DNA from: Sphingopyxis bauzanensis
GTDB lineage: Bacteria > Pseudomonadota > Alphaproteobacteria > Sphingomonadales > Sphingomonadaceae
Reading direction: 5' to 3'
Length of the DNA: 64,000 nucleotides
Assembly: GCF_002205675.1 (NCBI RefSeq)
Contig: NZ_NISK01000001.1
Location: forward strand, 1,219,303-1,283,302
Below, piece by piece: positions 1-9,351 of this stretch. How positions within the stretch are numbered: the stretch's first letter is position 1; every line of letters starts with the position of its first letter. Below the pieces are notes generated by a model, which was not told the DNA's origin, did not search any database, and was given only the letters and a program-made list of their open reading frames with translations. The position numbers were made by a program, and so were the translations under genes.

Positions 1-1985
1 GCGGCAAGAAGCTCGCCGCGATCTTCAAGATGGAGAGCCACAACCACCCATCGTACATCGAACCCTATCAGGGCGCGGCGACCGGGGTCGGCGGCATCCT
101 GCGCGACGTTTTCACCATGGGGGCGCGCCCGGTCGCGAACCTCAATGCGCTGCGCTTCGGCCGCCCCGACCACCCGAAAATGAAGCATCTCATCTCGGGC
201 GTCGTCCACGGCATCGGCGGTTACGGCAATTGCGTCGGCGTCCCCACGGTCGGCGGCGAGGTCAATTTCCACAAGGCGTACGACGGCAATATCCTGGTCA
301 ACGCGATGACCGTCGGCGTCGCGGAGCAGGACAAGATCTTTTATTCGGCGGCGAGCGGCGTTGGCAATCCGATCGTCTATGTCGGCTCCAAGACCGGCCG
401 CGACGGCATCCACGGCGCGACGATGGCGTCGGCCGACTTCGGCGAGGACGCCGAGGAAAAGCGCCCGACAGTGCAGGTCGGCGATCCCTTCACCGAAAAA
501 TTGCTGATAGAGGCGTGTCTTGAACTGATGGCATCCGACGCGATCGTCGCGATCCAGGACATGGGCGCCGCGGGCCTCACTTCGTCGTCGGTCGAAATGG
601 CGTCGAAGGGCGGCGTCGGCCTCCACCTCAGGATGGATGACGTGCCGCAGCGCGAAACGGGCATGACAGCATATGAGATGATGCTGTCCGAATCGCAGGA
701 ACGCATGCTGATGGTGTTGAAGCCCGGCCGCGAAGATTTCGCCGCCGCGATCTTCCACAAATGGGAACTCGACTTTGCGGTCATCGGCACCGTCACCGAC
801 ACCGGCCGCATGGTGCTCGAACATCATGGCGAGATTGTCTGCGATATCCCTCTCGCGCCGCTCGCCGACGACGCGCCGCTCTACGACCGCCCGCATGTGC
901 CGACCCCCAAGCAGGCGCCACTGACGAACGTCCCCGAGACAAAGGACGTCGCCGCCGACCTTAAGACCTTGATGGGCACCCCCGATATCGCCAGCCGCCG
1001 CTGGATCTGGGAGCAATATGACAGCCAGGTCGGCGCTGACACGGTGCAGACCGGCGGCGACGCCGCACTCGTTCGCATCCACGGCACCAACCGCGCGCTC
1101 GCGATGTCGACCGACTGCACCCCGCGCTATTGCTACGCCGACCCCGTCGAGGGCGGCAAGCAGGCGGTAGCCGAAACTTGGCGCAACATCACCGCGGTCG
1201 GCGCGACGCCGCTCGCGATCACCAACTGCCTCAACTTCGCCAACCCGCAGCGCCCCGAAATCATGGGCCAGATCGTCGGCTGCCTCGACGGCATGGCACA
1301 GGCGTGCCGGGCGCTCGACTATCCGATCGTCTCGGGCAACGTCAGCCTGTACAACGAGTCCAAGGCAACCGGCGGCGGCAGCGCGATCCTGCCGACCCCT
1401 GCGATCGGCGGCGTCGGCGTGATCGAGGACCTGAACAAGGCCGTCGGCATCGGCTTCAAGCGCACCGGCGACATCGTCCTCGCGGTCGGCGAACGCGCCG
1501 GGCATCTCGGCCAATCAATCTGGCTGCGCGAAATCCACGGCCGCGAGGAAGGCCCGCCGCCCGAGGTCAACCTGCGCTGCGAAAAGCGCACCGGCGATTT
1601 CATCCGCCATGCGATCAACGCGGGCTGGATCACCGCCTGCCACGACGTGTCCGACGGCGGCATCGCGGTAACCCTCGCCGAGATGGCGCTCAAATCGGAC
1701 ATCGGTGTGCTGGTCAGCGAAGAACAGCCGTTCGGGGTCGCCGAAAGCTTCTTCGGCGAGGATCAGGGGCTTTATCTGGTGACCGTCTGCGACACCTGCC
1801 TCGCCGACTTCCTCGACGCTGCGGGCCGGGCCGACGTGGCTGTCGATCCGATCGGACGCACGATCAAGGACCGGATCGTCTTCGAGCTGCCCGATAGCGA
1901 CCATGAGGTGACCCTCGCGGAACTGCGAGAGGCGCATGAGGGATTCTTCCCGACGCTCATGGGGGCCGACGCGGCGCTGGCCTAA
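1..1985 (+). CDS. purL: Phosphoribosylformylglycinamidine synthase subunit PurL (5' end missing)
   Basis: Large ATP-dependent subunit of FGAM synthase, the fourth step of de novo purine synthesis, acting in the cytosol with PurQ and PurS. The reading frame is already open at base 3, and about 660 residues remain of a family that is usually about 730-750 long, so roughly 75 N-terminal residues lie outside the window. Visible family signatures are MESHNHPS near the start, an HGATMAS stretch, GGDAALVRI at the start of the second half, GNVSLYNES, and [10 protein letters not shown] close to the C-terminus. The two homologous AIRS-type halves are both recognisable. The first ATG, at base 30, is internal and not the start. 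Confidence 0.97.
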   Translation, partial: GKKLAAIFKMESHNHPSYIEPYQGAATGVGGILRDVFTMGARPVANLNALRFGRPDHPKMKHLISGVVHGIGGYGNCVGVPTVGGEVNFHKAYDGNILVNAMTVGVAEQDKIFYSAASGVGNPIVYVGSKTGRDGIHGATMASADFGEDAEEKRPTVQVGDPFTEKLLIEACLELMASDAIVAIQDMGAAGLTSSSVEMASKGGVGLHLRMDDVPQRETGMTAYEMMLSESQERMLMVLKPGREDFAAAIFHKWELDFAVIGTVTDTGRMVLEHHGEIVCDIPLAPLADDAPLYDRPHVPTPKQAPLTNVPETKDVAADLKTLMGTPDIASRRWIWEQYDSQVGADTVQTGGDAALVRIHGTNRALAMSTDCTPRYCYADPVEGGKQAVAETWRNITAVGATPLAITNCLNFANPQRPEIMGQIVGCLDGMAQACRALDYPIVSGNVSLYNESKATGGGSAILPTPAIGGVGVIEDLNKAVGIGFKRTGDIVLAVGERAGHLGQSIWLREIHGREEGPPPEVNLRCEKRTGDFIRHAINAGWITACHDVSDGGIAVTLAEMALKSDIGVLVSEEQPFGVAESFFGEDQGLYLVTVCDTCLADFLDAAGRADVAVDPIGRTIKDRIVFELPDSDHEVTLAELREAHEGFFPTLMGADAALA

Positions 1986-2029
1986 TTCGTCATTGCGATG
2001 CGTAATTTGGCACTGGAGGTGACAATCCG

Positions 2030-2767
2030 ATGAGCATCCATATCGGCATCGGCGGCTGGACCTTCGAACCATGGCGCGGGACTTTCTATCCGCCCAAGCA
2101 TCTGCAAAAGCGCGAGCTCGAATATGCAGGCCAGCATCTGACCGGCATCGAGATCAACGGCACCTATTATGGCAGCCAGAAGCCCGAGAGCTTCGCGAAT
2201 TGGGCGGCGTCGGTCCCCGACGGTTTCAAGTTCAGCGTCAAGGCGTCACGCTTCACGACCAACCGCAAGCTGCTGGCCGACGGCGCCGGGTCGATCGAGA
2301 AGTTCCTGACGCAAGGACTCACCCGCCTGGGCGACCGGCTCGGCCCGATCCACTGGCAGTTCATGGCGACAAAGAAGTTCGACCGCGACGATTTCGCAAG
2401 ATTTCTCGATTTGCTTCCCGACACGCAGGACGGCCTGAAGCTGCGCCACGCGATCGAGGTGCGGCACGAAAGCTTCCGCGATCAGGCATTTATCGAAATG
2501 CTGCGCGAGCGCAACATGGCGATCGTTTACGCCGATAGCGACGAATTTCCCTGCATCGACGAACAGACCGCCGACTTCACTTATGCGCGGCTCCAGCGGT
2601 CGCAGGAGGACGTCGAAACGGGCTATGACGACAAGACGCTCGACCATTGGGGCGATCAAGCCCGCGATTGGGCGAAAGGCGACCGCGACGTCTTCATCTT
2701 CTTCATATCGGGCGCGAAGGTTCGCAACCCGGCTGCGGCGCAGGCGCTGATCGCGAAGCTAAGATAG
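2030..2767 (+). CDS. DUF72 (YecE-like) TIM-barrel protein
   Basis: A 245-residue DUF72 protein. The family has a TIM-barrel fold and no established activity. The N-terminus IGIGGWTFEPWRG and the segment EINGTYYGSQKPESFANW are typical, as is the C-terminal VFIFFISGAKVRNP, which replaces the more common FNNHY-type motif. GGAGG at 2015-2019 sits 10 bases before the ATG and supports the start. It lies 44 bases after purL on the same strand, so read-through is possible, but no functional link is evident. Confidence 0.88.
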   Translation: MSIHIGIGGWTFEPWRGTFYPPKHLQKRELEYAGQHLTGIEINGTYYGSQKPESFANWAASVPDGFKFSVKASRFTTNRKLLADGAGSIEKFLTQGLTRLGDRLGPIHWQFMATKKFDRDDFARFLDLLPDTQDGLKLRHAIEVRHESFRDQAFIEMLRERNMAIVYADSDEFPCIDEQTADFTYARLQRSQEDVETGYDDKTLDHWGDQARDWAKGDRDVFIFFISGAKVRNPAAAQALIAKLR

Positions 2768-2798
2768 ATCCTCCCTGTCGCGCAGTATGGGGAGGATT
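2768..2798. repeat. Half-copy of the CCTCCCTGTCGCGC / GGGGAGG palindromic repeat
   Basis: A short inverted repeat directly after the DUF72 stop codon (CCTCCC ... GGGGAGG). It matches the outer parts of the longer copies at 11625-11760, 24824-24925 and 58133-58262. It lies between the convergent DUF72 and COQ4 genes and could act as a stem-loop for either transcript. Confidence 0.6.
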
Positions 2799-2802
2799 TC
2801 GT

Positions 2803-3585
2803 TCAGGCCGCCACCGCCTGCTGCGACGCCAGGAAGTTATACGGATCGATCCCGCGGCTGCGGTAGGCGCGGTGCGCTTCGTGATACAGCGTCGGTTCGC
2901 CAATCCCCAGCCGCGCGCGCGCGGTATCTAGCGGCTCGGCGAGCAGCGCGCGGATGTCCTGTTCGATGATCGCCTTCGCCGCCTTGCCATGGCGCTGACC
3001 CTGACGGATCGCGCCGAACACCGGGGCATCGGCTTTCACGCCGCGCTTCACTTCATAACCGCCGGCATAGGCGATAAAGAAATTGCCGTAATTGCCGGTC
3101 TGGCCATAAGTGAAGCCCAGCACGCATTGTTCACCAAGCGCGTCGCGGCCATAGCCGGTTAGGATATGAAACAGGTCGTGCGTGTCGCGCAGGCGATTGG
3201 CATACCATTGGACCTGATCGTCGAATTTGGGGCGGCCCATTTTTTCGGCTTCGGCGACAAGTCCCGCGGCCGACAGGCCCTCGCGGCGCATGAAGGTGAC
3301 ATAGGCGTGTCCCACGGTTCCTTCGGGCAGCGCATCGATCCAGCTATGATCGTCGAGCAGGTCGGGCAGATAGGGTTCGCTTGCCATCAACTGGCGGCCC
3401 TTGTCGCTTTCGACGAAGGCGCGAGCATCATCCATGAACCCCTTGCGCGGCAGGCTTTCAAAGATGTGGAACACCTGTTCGGTGTCTTCCTTGTCCTTGA
3501 TGAGCTTGCGAAAATGCGACAGCGCCTTGAATGGGCGAAAAGTCGGCATTTTGCGGTCGGGGTGGGAGAAAAGGTTCGGGGTCAT
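2803..3585 (-). CDS. COQ4-family ubiquinone biosynthesis protein
   Basis: A 260-residue homologue of COQ4, which supports ubiquinone biosynthesis in mitochondria and in some alphaproteobacteria. COQ4 has been linked to C1 decarboxylation/hydroxylation of the quinone head group; that role is known from the family and not visible here. The metal-binding signature is clear in HDLFHILTGYGRDALGE (HDxxH followed by a distal Glu). I chose the ATG at 3585 (MTPNLFSHPD); the frame stays open further upstream but would run into the palindromic promoter region. It is divergent from the DUF418 gene across a 129-base gap that carries an operator-like palindrome. Confidence 0.85.
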   Translation of the reverse strand: MTPNLFSHPDRKMPTFRPFKALSHFRKLIKDKEDTEQVFHIFESLPRKGFMDDARAFVESDKGRQLMASEPYLPDLLDDHSWIDALPEGTVGHAYVTFMRREGLSAAGLVAEAEKMGRPKFDDQVQWYANRLRDTHDLFHILTGYGRDALGEQCVLGFTYGQTGNYGNFFIAYAGGYEVKRGVKADAPVFGAIRQGQRHGKAAKAIIEQDIRALLAEPLDTARARLGIGEPTLYHEAHRAYRSRGIDPYNFLASQQAVAA

Positions 3586-3624
3586 GGCTGCTCTCGTGCG
3601 AATCTGGAGATAATCGTGAGATAG

Positions 3625-3650
3625 CACTACTGACATAGATGTCAATAGTG
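3625..3650. promoter_or_regulatory. 26-bp operator-like palindrome over the COQ4 promoter
   Basis: The sequence CACTACTGACAT-AG-ATGTCAATAGTG is an inverted repeat with one mismatched pair and a 2-base centre. On the minus strand the right arm contains a perfect TTGACA (-35) at 3640-3645, followed 16 bases later by TATCTC (-10) at 3618-3623, about 33 bases before the COQ4 ATG. A dimeric repressor bound here would block this promoter. The symmetry resembles TetR-type operators, but no regulator gene lies next to it, so the binding protein is unknown. Confidence 0.6.
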
Positions 3651-3660
3651 TGTTAATCGC

Positions 3661-3690
3661 TGGACCAACGCGATGCTCAACTGTTATAAT
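3661..3690 (+). promoter_or_regulatory. Possible sigma70-type promoter for the DUF418 gene
   Basis: TATAAT at 3685-3690 is a consensus -10 element. A weak -35 (TGGACC) begins at 3661 with an 18-base spacer. Transcription would begin near 3697, leaving a leader of about 18 bases before the ATG at 3715. This rests on sequence similarity only. Confidence 0.4.
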
Positions 3691-3714
3691 GTCATAATAC
3701 AGTGGGGGCGACAC

Positions 3715-4968
3715 ATGACCGACGACAACGGCAACAGAACCGAACGGCTGATCACCCTCGACGCCATGCGCGGCTTTGCCGTGATGGGAATCTTGGCGAT
3801 GAACATCATTGCATTTGCAATGCCAGAGATGGCTTATGTGTCGCCGCGCGCCTATGGCGGCGAAACGGCGTCCGACATCGCGGCCTGGGCGTTCGGTTTC
3901 ATCCTGTTCGACGGCAAGATGCGCGGGCTCTTCTCAATCCTGTTTGGGGCCAGCATGCTTTTGATCATCGACCGCGCCGAAGCCGCGGGACAAGAGCCGC
4001 GATCGATCCATTATCGCCGCATGGCGTGGCTCGCCATATTCGGCCTGTGCCATTATTATTTCATCTGGTGGGGTGACATCCTGTTTCTCTACGCCACGGT
4101 TGGCTGCGTTGCCTTTCGCTTCCGCAAGTGGGAGGCGCGGCGACTGATCAAATGGGCGCTCGGCCTGTTCACGCTCGGCGTCGTTTTGACGTCGCTGTTC
4201 TTCGGTGCCCAGCTGGCGGTCGCCAGCGCCGCCGACGATCCGGCATCTCCGATGGCCGAGGCAGGTCAGAGCGTGCGCGAAGAATATGCCAAGATCGATG
4301 GCGAGGTTACCGCCGAATTGGCGCTGTTTCGCGGCCCCTATCTGCCAATCCTCGATGAGCGGCTGGACAATGCCGTCAATCCGCTGGTCATGGTGGTGAT
4401 GTCGTTTCTGGAAACGCTGCCGCTGATGCTGCTCGGCATGGCGCTGTTCCGCAATGGCTTCCTGACCGGAACCTGGAGCACCCATGACTATCGGCGGATC
4501 GCGCTGCGCTGGCTGCCGCCGGGGATGGCGTTGACCGCCGTGGTCGGCTGGCTCCAATGGCGCGCCGATTTCGACTATATCGTCGCGGTCAACGCCTTCC
4601 TGGCCTGGGCGGCACCGGGCCGACTGATGATGACGATCGCTTATGCCGCCTTGCTGGTGCTGGCGATCCGCCGCGCCGTGGGCAGCGCGCTGATCGCGCG
4701 CGTCGCGGCGGCAGGACGGGCGGCCTTTTCCAACTATCTGGGGACCAGCATCGTGATGACGACGGTCTTTTACGGCTATGGGCTGGGGCTGTTCGGCGAT
4801 GTCGGTCGCTGGACGCTCTACCTGATGTGCCTGGCCATGTGGGCATTCATGCTGCTGTGGTCAAAGCTCTGGCTCGACCGCTTTCGCTACGGACCGCTCG
4901 AATGGTTGTGGCGCAGCCTCGCGCGCGGCGCGGTTCAGCCGATGCTGAAAGCGCCGTCCGCTCAGTAA
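3715..4968 (+). CDS. DUF418 (YeiB-like) multipass membrane protein
   Basis: A 417-residue inner-membrane protein with the N-terminal signature ERLITLDAMRGFAVMGILAMNI and the C-terminal DUF418 domain (LGTSIVMTTVFYGYGLGLFG ... FRYGPLEWLWRSL). I count about nine or ten hydrophobic segments. The family resembles acyltransferase-3/NolL-type membrane proteins; no precise substrate is known. The start at 3715 is preceded by GGGGGCG. The 3' end overlaps the convergent Hpt gene by 7 bases. Confidence 0.85.
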   Translation: MTDDNGNRTERLITLDAMRGFAVMGILAMNIIAFAMPEMAYVSPRAYGGETASDIAAWAFGFILFDGKMRGLFSILFGASMLLIIDRAEAAGQEPRSIHYRRMAWLAIFGLCHYYFIWWGDILFLYATVGCVAFRFRKWEARRLIKWALGLFTLGVVLTSLFFGAQLAVASAADDPASPMAEAGQSVREEYAKIDGEVTAELALFRGPYLPILDERLDNAVNPLVMVVMSFLETLPLMLLGMALFRNGFLTGTWSTHDYRRIALRWLPPGMALTAVVGWLQWRADFDYIVAVNAFLAWAAPGRLMMTIAYAALLVLAIRRAVGSALIARVAAAGRAAFSNYLGTSIVMTTVFYGYGLGLFGDVGRWTLYLMCLAMWAFMLLWSKLWLDRFRYGPLEWLWRSLARGAVQPMLKAPSAQ

Positions 4969-5366
4969 CCGACCGCGCGGCCGAACCCGGCCGGGCGGCG
5001 CTGGACCAGCGGATTGGCTTCGCGCTCGAGCGCACCCAGCGTTTCCTCGAACAACTGCCGCAGTTCGACGACGCGCGGCAGATATTCTTCGGGGCTGATC
5101 TGGCTTTCGACGCAGTGGCGCGCGAACATTTCGATGTCTTCGGCGACCGCACCGAGTTTTTCACCGCCGAACTGGCGCGCTTCGCTTTTCAGCGTGTGCG
5201 CGGGCATGACGAGGCCGCGCGCATCGCGGGCGCGCATCGCCTCTTCGATCGCCGCCACTGACTTGGTGCCGTCTTCGCGAAAATAGCCCAAGATCCGCAC
5301 AAACGCGGCGCCCAGCTGGGTGCGCGTGGCACGGAATTCATCCCAGTCGACCAAGATTTCGTCCAA
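4962..5366 (-). CDS. Hpt-domain phosphotransfer protein
   Basis: A 134-residue histidine phosphotransfer protein. HTLKSEARQFGGEKLG in the first half matches the Hpt consensus HxLKG-x-S-x3-G, and the His is the expected phospho-acceptor in a multistep phosphorelay. No kinase or receiver gene is adjacent, so its partners are elsewhere. The start is a TTG at 5366 preceded by AAGGGA about 8 bases upstream; no ATG occurs before the domain. The lysine after HTL is kept, but the canonical Gly is Ser. Confidence 0.8.
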   Translation of the reverse strand: MDEILVDWDEFRATRTQLGAAFVRILGYFREDGTKSVAAIEEAMRARDARGLVMPAHTLKSEARQFGGEKLGAVAEDIEMFARHCVESQISPEEYLPRVVELRQLFEETLGALEREANPLVQRRPAGFGRAVGY

Positions 5367-5481
5367 TTTAGTGTCCCTTGGTGTGCAAAGTCGGTCGTGG
5401 TCCCGCCCGACACTTGCCCAAATTGAGTAAAAAAGACGTTACGACGTCGGGCGCTACTCAGCAAAGCCGCCCCAATTTGGG

Positions 5482-5709
5482 TCAGCGGCGGCGCACGCGC
5501 CAACGCTCCGCGTCATCCGTCGCCGTTTCCGGCTCGACCTGCCAATCATGCTCATCCGCGAGCGCCGCCACTTCGCGCCCTGCCTGCGGATCGTCGGCAA
5601 TCAGTAGCACATCGGCGGCATCGCGCATCGCGCGCGCCAGCCGCAGCGCGGGCCAGGGGCAGCGCATTCCGCGTGCGTCGACGACCAGCGTCGACCCCTC
5701 ATTCGTCAT
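5482..5709 (-). CDS. TusA-like sulfur-carrier family protein
   Basis: A 75-residue TusA/SirA-fold protein. The core VVDARGMRCPWPALRLARAM contains the CPxP motif (Cys17) that carries persulfide sulfur in TusA relatives, and the rest fits the small two-layer alpha/beta sandwich. Family members deliver sulfur for tRNA thiolation or other sulfur trafficking; which applies here is not visible. The ATG lies inside the end of der (11-base overlap), pointing to translational coupling. Confidence 0.8.
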   Translation of the reverse strand: MTNEGSTLVVDARGMRCPWPALRLARAMRDAADVLLIADDPQAGREVAALADEHDWQVEPETATDDAERWRVRRR

Positions 5710-7075
5710 AGGGATTGCGCGAATTGCGGAAGTTGAGCCGCACCGGCACGCCCTGAAACCCGAGTTCCTTGCGCATGCCGTTGACCAGATAGCGTTCGTA
5801 GCTGCCCGGCAGGCTGTCGGTGCGCGTCCCGAACACAACGAAGGTCGGCGGCCGCGTACGCGCCTGCGTGATGTAGCGCAGCTTGATGCGCTTGCCGCCG
5901 GGGGCGGGGGGCGGATTGGCATCGACCGCACGTTCGAACCAGCGATTGAGCGCCGAGGTCGAGACGCGGTTGGTCCAGATCGCGCGCTGCTCGAACGCAA
6001 CGCGGACCAGCGTGTCGATCCCCTTGCCCGTCGCACCCGAAATGGTCAGCACCGGCACGCCCTTGACCTGACTTAGCCCGTCCTCGAGCGCGGCGCGGAC
6101 GCCGTTGAACAGCGACGACGGCTCTTCGGCGACATCCCATTTGTTGAGCGCGACGACCAGCGCGCGGCCTTCCTGCAAAACCCGGTCGGCGATGTGCAGA
6201 TCCTGCGATTCCAGCCCCTTGGTCGCATCGAGCAACAGCACGACGACCTCGGCGAAATCGACCGCGTGCAGCGCGTCGGCGACCGACATTTTCTCCAGCT
6301 TGTCCTGCACCTTGGCGCGTTTGCGCATCCCGGCGGTGTCGAACAGCTGGATTTCGTGCACCTCGCCGTCGTCTTCCCATTGCCAGTCGACGCGGATCGA
6401 ATCGCGGGTGATCCCGGCCTCGGGTCCGGTGATCAACCGGTCTTCGCCGATCATGCGGTTGATTAGCGTCGATTTTCCCGCGTTCGGGCGGCCGACAATT
6501 GCCAGCTTCATTGGGCCAAGTGGAGCGTCCTCGTCATCCGAAGCCGCAGCGACTTCTTTTTCAATCTCGTCGAACGGCTCGACGATCGGGCGCAGCAGGT
6601 CGAAAAGGTCGACCATGCCGTCGCCATGCTCGGCGCTGAGCGCGACCGGATTGTCGAAGCCGAGCGAATAGGATTCCATCAGGCCGTTTTCGCCCTGTTT
6701 GCCCTCGGCCTTGTTGACCACCAGGATGATCGGCGTGTCTTCACTGCGCAGCCAGCGCGCGATTTCCTCGTCGAGCGGGACGACCCCAGCGCGGCCGTCG
6801 ATCATGAACAGCGCGGCATCGGCCTCGCGCACCGCCTTTTCGGTCTGGACGCGCATCCGACCGGGCAAAGTCGCGGCGTCCTGATCTTCGAAACCCGCGG
6901 TATCGACGATGCGAAATTCTAGCCCGAGCAGATTGGCGTCGCCTTCGCGGCGGTCGCGCGTCACCCCGGGCTGGTCGTCAACCAGCGCCAGCCGCTTGCC
7001 GACCAGCCGGTTGAACAGCGTCGATTTGCCCACATTCGGGCGGCCAACAATGGCTATCGTCGCGAATCGCGACAT
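5699..7075 (-). CDS. der: Ribosome biogenesis GTPase Der
   Basis: A 458-residue tandem-GTPase protein (EngA/Der) needed for 50S subunit maturation. G1 motifs occur twice: GRPNVGKS at residues 11-18 and GRPNAGKS near 190. NKAEG and NKWD serve as G4 motifs and DTAGF and DTAGM as G3. The C-terminal KH-like domain includes RYITQARTRPPTFVVFG. It is the third gene of a minus-strand run: YfgM-like, bamB, der, tusA-like. bamB ends 48 bases upstream. Confidence 0.97.
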   Translation of the reverse strand: MSRFATIAIVGRPNVGKSTLFNRLVGKRLALVDDQPGVTRDRREGDANLLGLEFRIVDTAGFEDQDAATLPGRMRVQTEKAVREADAALFMIDGRAGVVPLDEEIARWLRSEDTPIILVVNKAEGKQGENGLMESYSLGFDNPVALSAEHGDGMVDLFDLLRPIVEPFDEIEKEVAAASDDEDAPLGPMKLAIVGRPNAGKSTLINRMIGEDRLITGPEAGITRDSIRVDWQWEDDGEVHEIQLFDTAGMRKRAKVQDKLEKMSVADALHAVDFAEVVVLLLDATKGLESQDLHIADRVLQEGRALVVALNKWDVAEEPSSLFNGVRAALEDGLSQVKGVPVLTISGATGKGIDTLVRVAFEQRAIWTNRVSTSALNRWFERAVDANPPPAPGGKRIKLRYITQARTRPPTFVVFGTRTDSLPGSYERYLVNGMRKELGFQGVPVRLNFRNSRNPYDE

Positions 7076-7123
7076 GTCACTTAATCCCTGTATCTGTCCG
7101 GGCCGCCCCGGCCCGGACGCTTG

Positions 7124-8458
7124 TCAGCGCCAGGCCGTGATCTGCCCGTCGTCTGCCAAAATATACAATATATTGTTCGCCACCACCGGCGTCTGCGACA
7201 ACGGCGATTTGAATTCGGTCGAGCCAAGCAGCGACCCATCGGTCGGCGAATATTCCGCCATGATCCCCTCGCTGTTGACCGCGATCAGGCGGCCACCCGC
7301 CAGGATCGGACCGCTCCAGCGGATCGGATCCTTTTTCTTCTTTTCGGTTTCGATACGAAAACGCGAAAGCTGCTGAAGCCAACGCACCTTGCCCGACGTG
7401 CGCGCTACGCACAGCAATTTGCCGTCGTCGGTCATCGCATAGACCCACTCACCAACCACATAAGGCGTCGAGATACCGGCGATCGAGATTTCCCACGTGC
7501 GCTGCCCCGTGAGCAGTTCATAGCTCGCCATGCGGCCGCCCTGGCCGAGCGCGAAAACGCGGCCATTGTCGACGACCGGATCGGCGTCGACATCGGTGAG
7601 CGTCGACACCGACAGTGCCATCGACGTGCGCGCCAGCGCGTCTTCCCACAGGTCGCGGCCGTTTTCATACCGATAAGCCTGAACCTCGCCCGACGAGAAG
7701 CCGGCAACGATCGTCCCCTGCCCCGCCGCGGGCGATGCCGCGCCGAACACGCTGCCAGCTTCGAGTGACGCGGTCGCTTGCCACAACACCCCGCCGTTGG
7801 CGGCGTTAAGCGCGATGATCTGGTTGTCCTGAGTGATCACGTAAACACCGCCAAACGCGATCGTCGGGGCGCCGCGCAGCGGCCCGGCAGGCTTGACCTT
7901 CCAGATTACCGATCCGTCGGCGACATTGAGCGCAGCGACGTCGCCCGCACCGCTGGTCGCATAGACGACATTGCCGTCGACCCCGGCGCCGCCGCCGAAC
8001 AGCGAATCCTTGAAATCCTTGCCGGTGCTGCCGATTGCAGTGCGCCACAGCGGCGCGCCGGTGTCGGCTGCGAGCGCGGTGACGACGGCATCGGTGCCGA
8101 CGGCGAACAGGCGGTTGTCGGCGATCACCGGCGACGCAGCGAGCCGCTGCTTGTTGGTGCTGCCGGCGATATTCGCCTGCCAAAGCTGGCTGCGCGTCGC
8201 GCCCAGCGCCGGGTGGCCCATCGATTTTGCGGCGTTGCCGCCCGACTGCGCCCACGCCGCGTTTACCGCGGGTTCGGGCAGCACGACCGCGATAGCCGCG
8301 GTGGCCGGATCGACCTTGATGCTGGCATCGTTCGACAGGATCGACACGCGATCGCCGATCGTCGGCGTCTTCGGGCCGCCGTCGCCTTTGAACACACCGC
8401 AACCCGCGAGCGGCAGCGCGAGCAACGCCGCATAGATTCCGTAACGCGTCTTCCGCAT
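7124..8458 (-). CDS. bamB: Outer-membrane assembly lipoprotein BamB-like (PQQ-repeat beta-propeller)
   Basis: A 444-residue lipoprotein with a lipobox at LLALPLAGC near residue 20, followed by repeated blades of the type LxVxxADG..LWxxxI and GxVxALxxxxGxxxW. This matches BamB, the beta-propeller accessory subunit of the BAM complex that folds outer-membrane beta-barrel proteins. I use the ATG at 8458, one base after the stop of the YfgM-like gene; the open frame upstream is only overlap with that gene. The YfgM-BamB-Der order is shared with many Proteobacteria and strengthens the call. Confidence 0.9.
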   Translation of the reverse strand: MRKTRYGIYAALLALPLAGCGVFKGDGGPKTPTIGDRVSILSNDASIKVDPATAAIAVVLPEPAVNAAWAQSGGNAAKSMGHPALGATRSQLWQANIAGSTNKQRLAASPVIADNRLFAVGTDAVVTALAADTGAPLWRTAIGSTGKDFKDSLFGGGAGVDGNVVYATSGAGDVAALNVADGSVIWKVKPAGPLRGAPTIAFGGVYVITQDNQIIALNAANGGVLWQATASLEAGSVFGAASPAAGQGTIVAGFSSGEVQAYRYENGRDLWEDALARTSMALSVSTLTDVDADPVVDNGRVFALGQGGRMASYELLTGQRTWEISIAGISTPYVVGEWVYAMTDDGKLLCVARTSGKVRWLQQLSRFRIETEKKKKDPIRWSGPILAGGRLIAVNSEGIMAEYSPTDGSLLGSTEFKSPLSQTPVVANNILYILADDGQITAWR

Positions 8459-8459
8459 A

Positions 8460-9233
8460 TTAATTGGCTTCCTCAACTGGGGCGGCTGCCGCTGCTTGCG
8501 GCGCGGCATTGCCTTTTTGGTCCTTCGCAGCGCTTTCGGCCGCGCGATCGGTGACGGCATCGACGCCGAGCATGCCCGCCATCTGCACCGAGCGCGATTG
8601 CAACGATTTGGCGACACCGGGCAGCTTGGCGATGCGGCCGTAAAGCGAGCCGGCCTGGTCATATTGGCCAAGCTGATAATGGGCGGTGGCCGACAATTCA
8701 GCGGCGCTGGCGAACCAGCTCGACACCGGATCCTTGGCATCGACCAGCGGCGTCATGCGCGCAATCACCGCTTCGGGTTTCAGGCTGTCATATTCAAACG
8801 CGGTCTGGCGGATCAGCGCCAGATCGCGCAGAGCCTGATCGAGCTTGGTGTCAGCAGCGACCTTCGCCATCAGCGCGGCAGCGGCCTTCAGGTCGCCGCC
8901 TTGCGCCTTGATGTTCGCCTGCTGCATGACGGCGACGGCGCGATAAGCGGGATCGCCCCCGGCCGCGATTTTTTCGAGTTCGGTGGCAGCGGCGCGGGGC
9001 TGGTTCGTCGATAGTTTCTCGAACGAGGCGATCAGCTCCTCGGCCTGTTCACCGCGCGCGACGTCCTGACGATGGATCCAGTACAGATAGCCGCCGAACG
9101 CCAGCAAGGCAGCCAGCACGCCGCCGATGATCCAGCGGCCATAGCGCTGCATGACGGTGTCGAGACGATCCTTGCGGACGGCTTCGTCAACTTCCTGCAA
9201 CAGCGCGGCATCGTTGGTCGGGCTCAGGGCCAA
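8460..9233 (-). CDS. YfgM-like membrane-anchored TPR protein
   Basis: A 257-residue protein with a single N-terminal transmembrane segment (about residues 32-51, GRWIIGGVLAALLAFGGYLYW) and a periplasmic TPR-like region matching the tetratricopeptide-like/YfgM family. In E. coli YfgM is linked to SecYEG and periplasmic chaperones. The start is TTG at 9233 (ALSPTNDAALLQEVDEAVRKD) supported by GGAGG at 9239-9243, five bases upstream. The C-terminus is Ala-rich. It is the first gene of the run that includes bamB and der. Confidence 0.82.
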   Translation of the reverse strand: MALSPTNDAALLQEVDEAVRKDRLDTVMQRYGRWIIGGVLAALLAFGGYLYWIHRQDVARGEQAEELIASFEKLSTNQPRAAATELEKIAAGGDPAYRAVAVMQQANIKAQGGDLKAAAALMAKVAADTKLDQALRDLALIRQTAFEYDSLKPEAVIARMTPLVDAKDPVSSWFASAAELSATAHYQLGQYDQAGSLYGRIAKLPGVAKSLQSRSVQMAGMLGVDAVTDRAAESAAKDQKGNAAPQAAAAAPVEEAN

Positions 9234-9351
9234 TCAAACCTCCATTTATCGTTCAGGGCTTTGGGCATAGATCCCACCGCGGCTTCCTTAGCGACGGCGC
9301 GGAAAAAGGCCAAGCGATTCACTTGGTCTCGATCCTTGCCATACGCTCACG

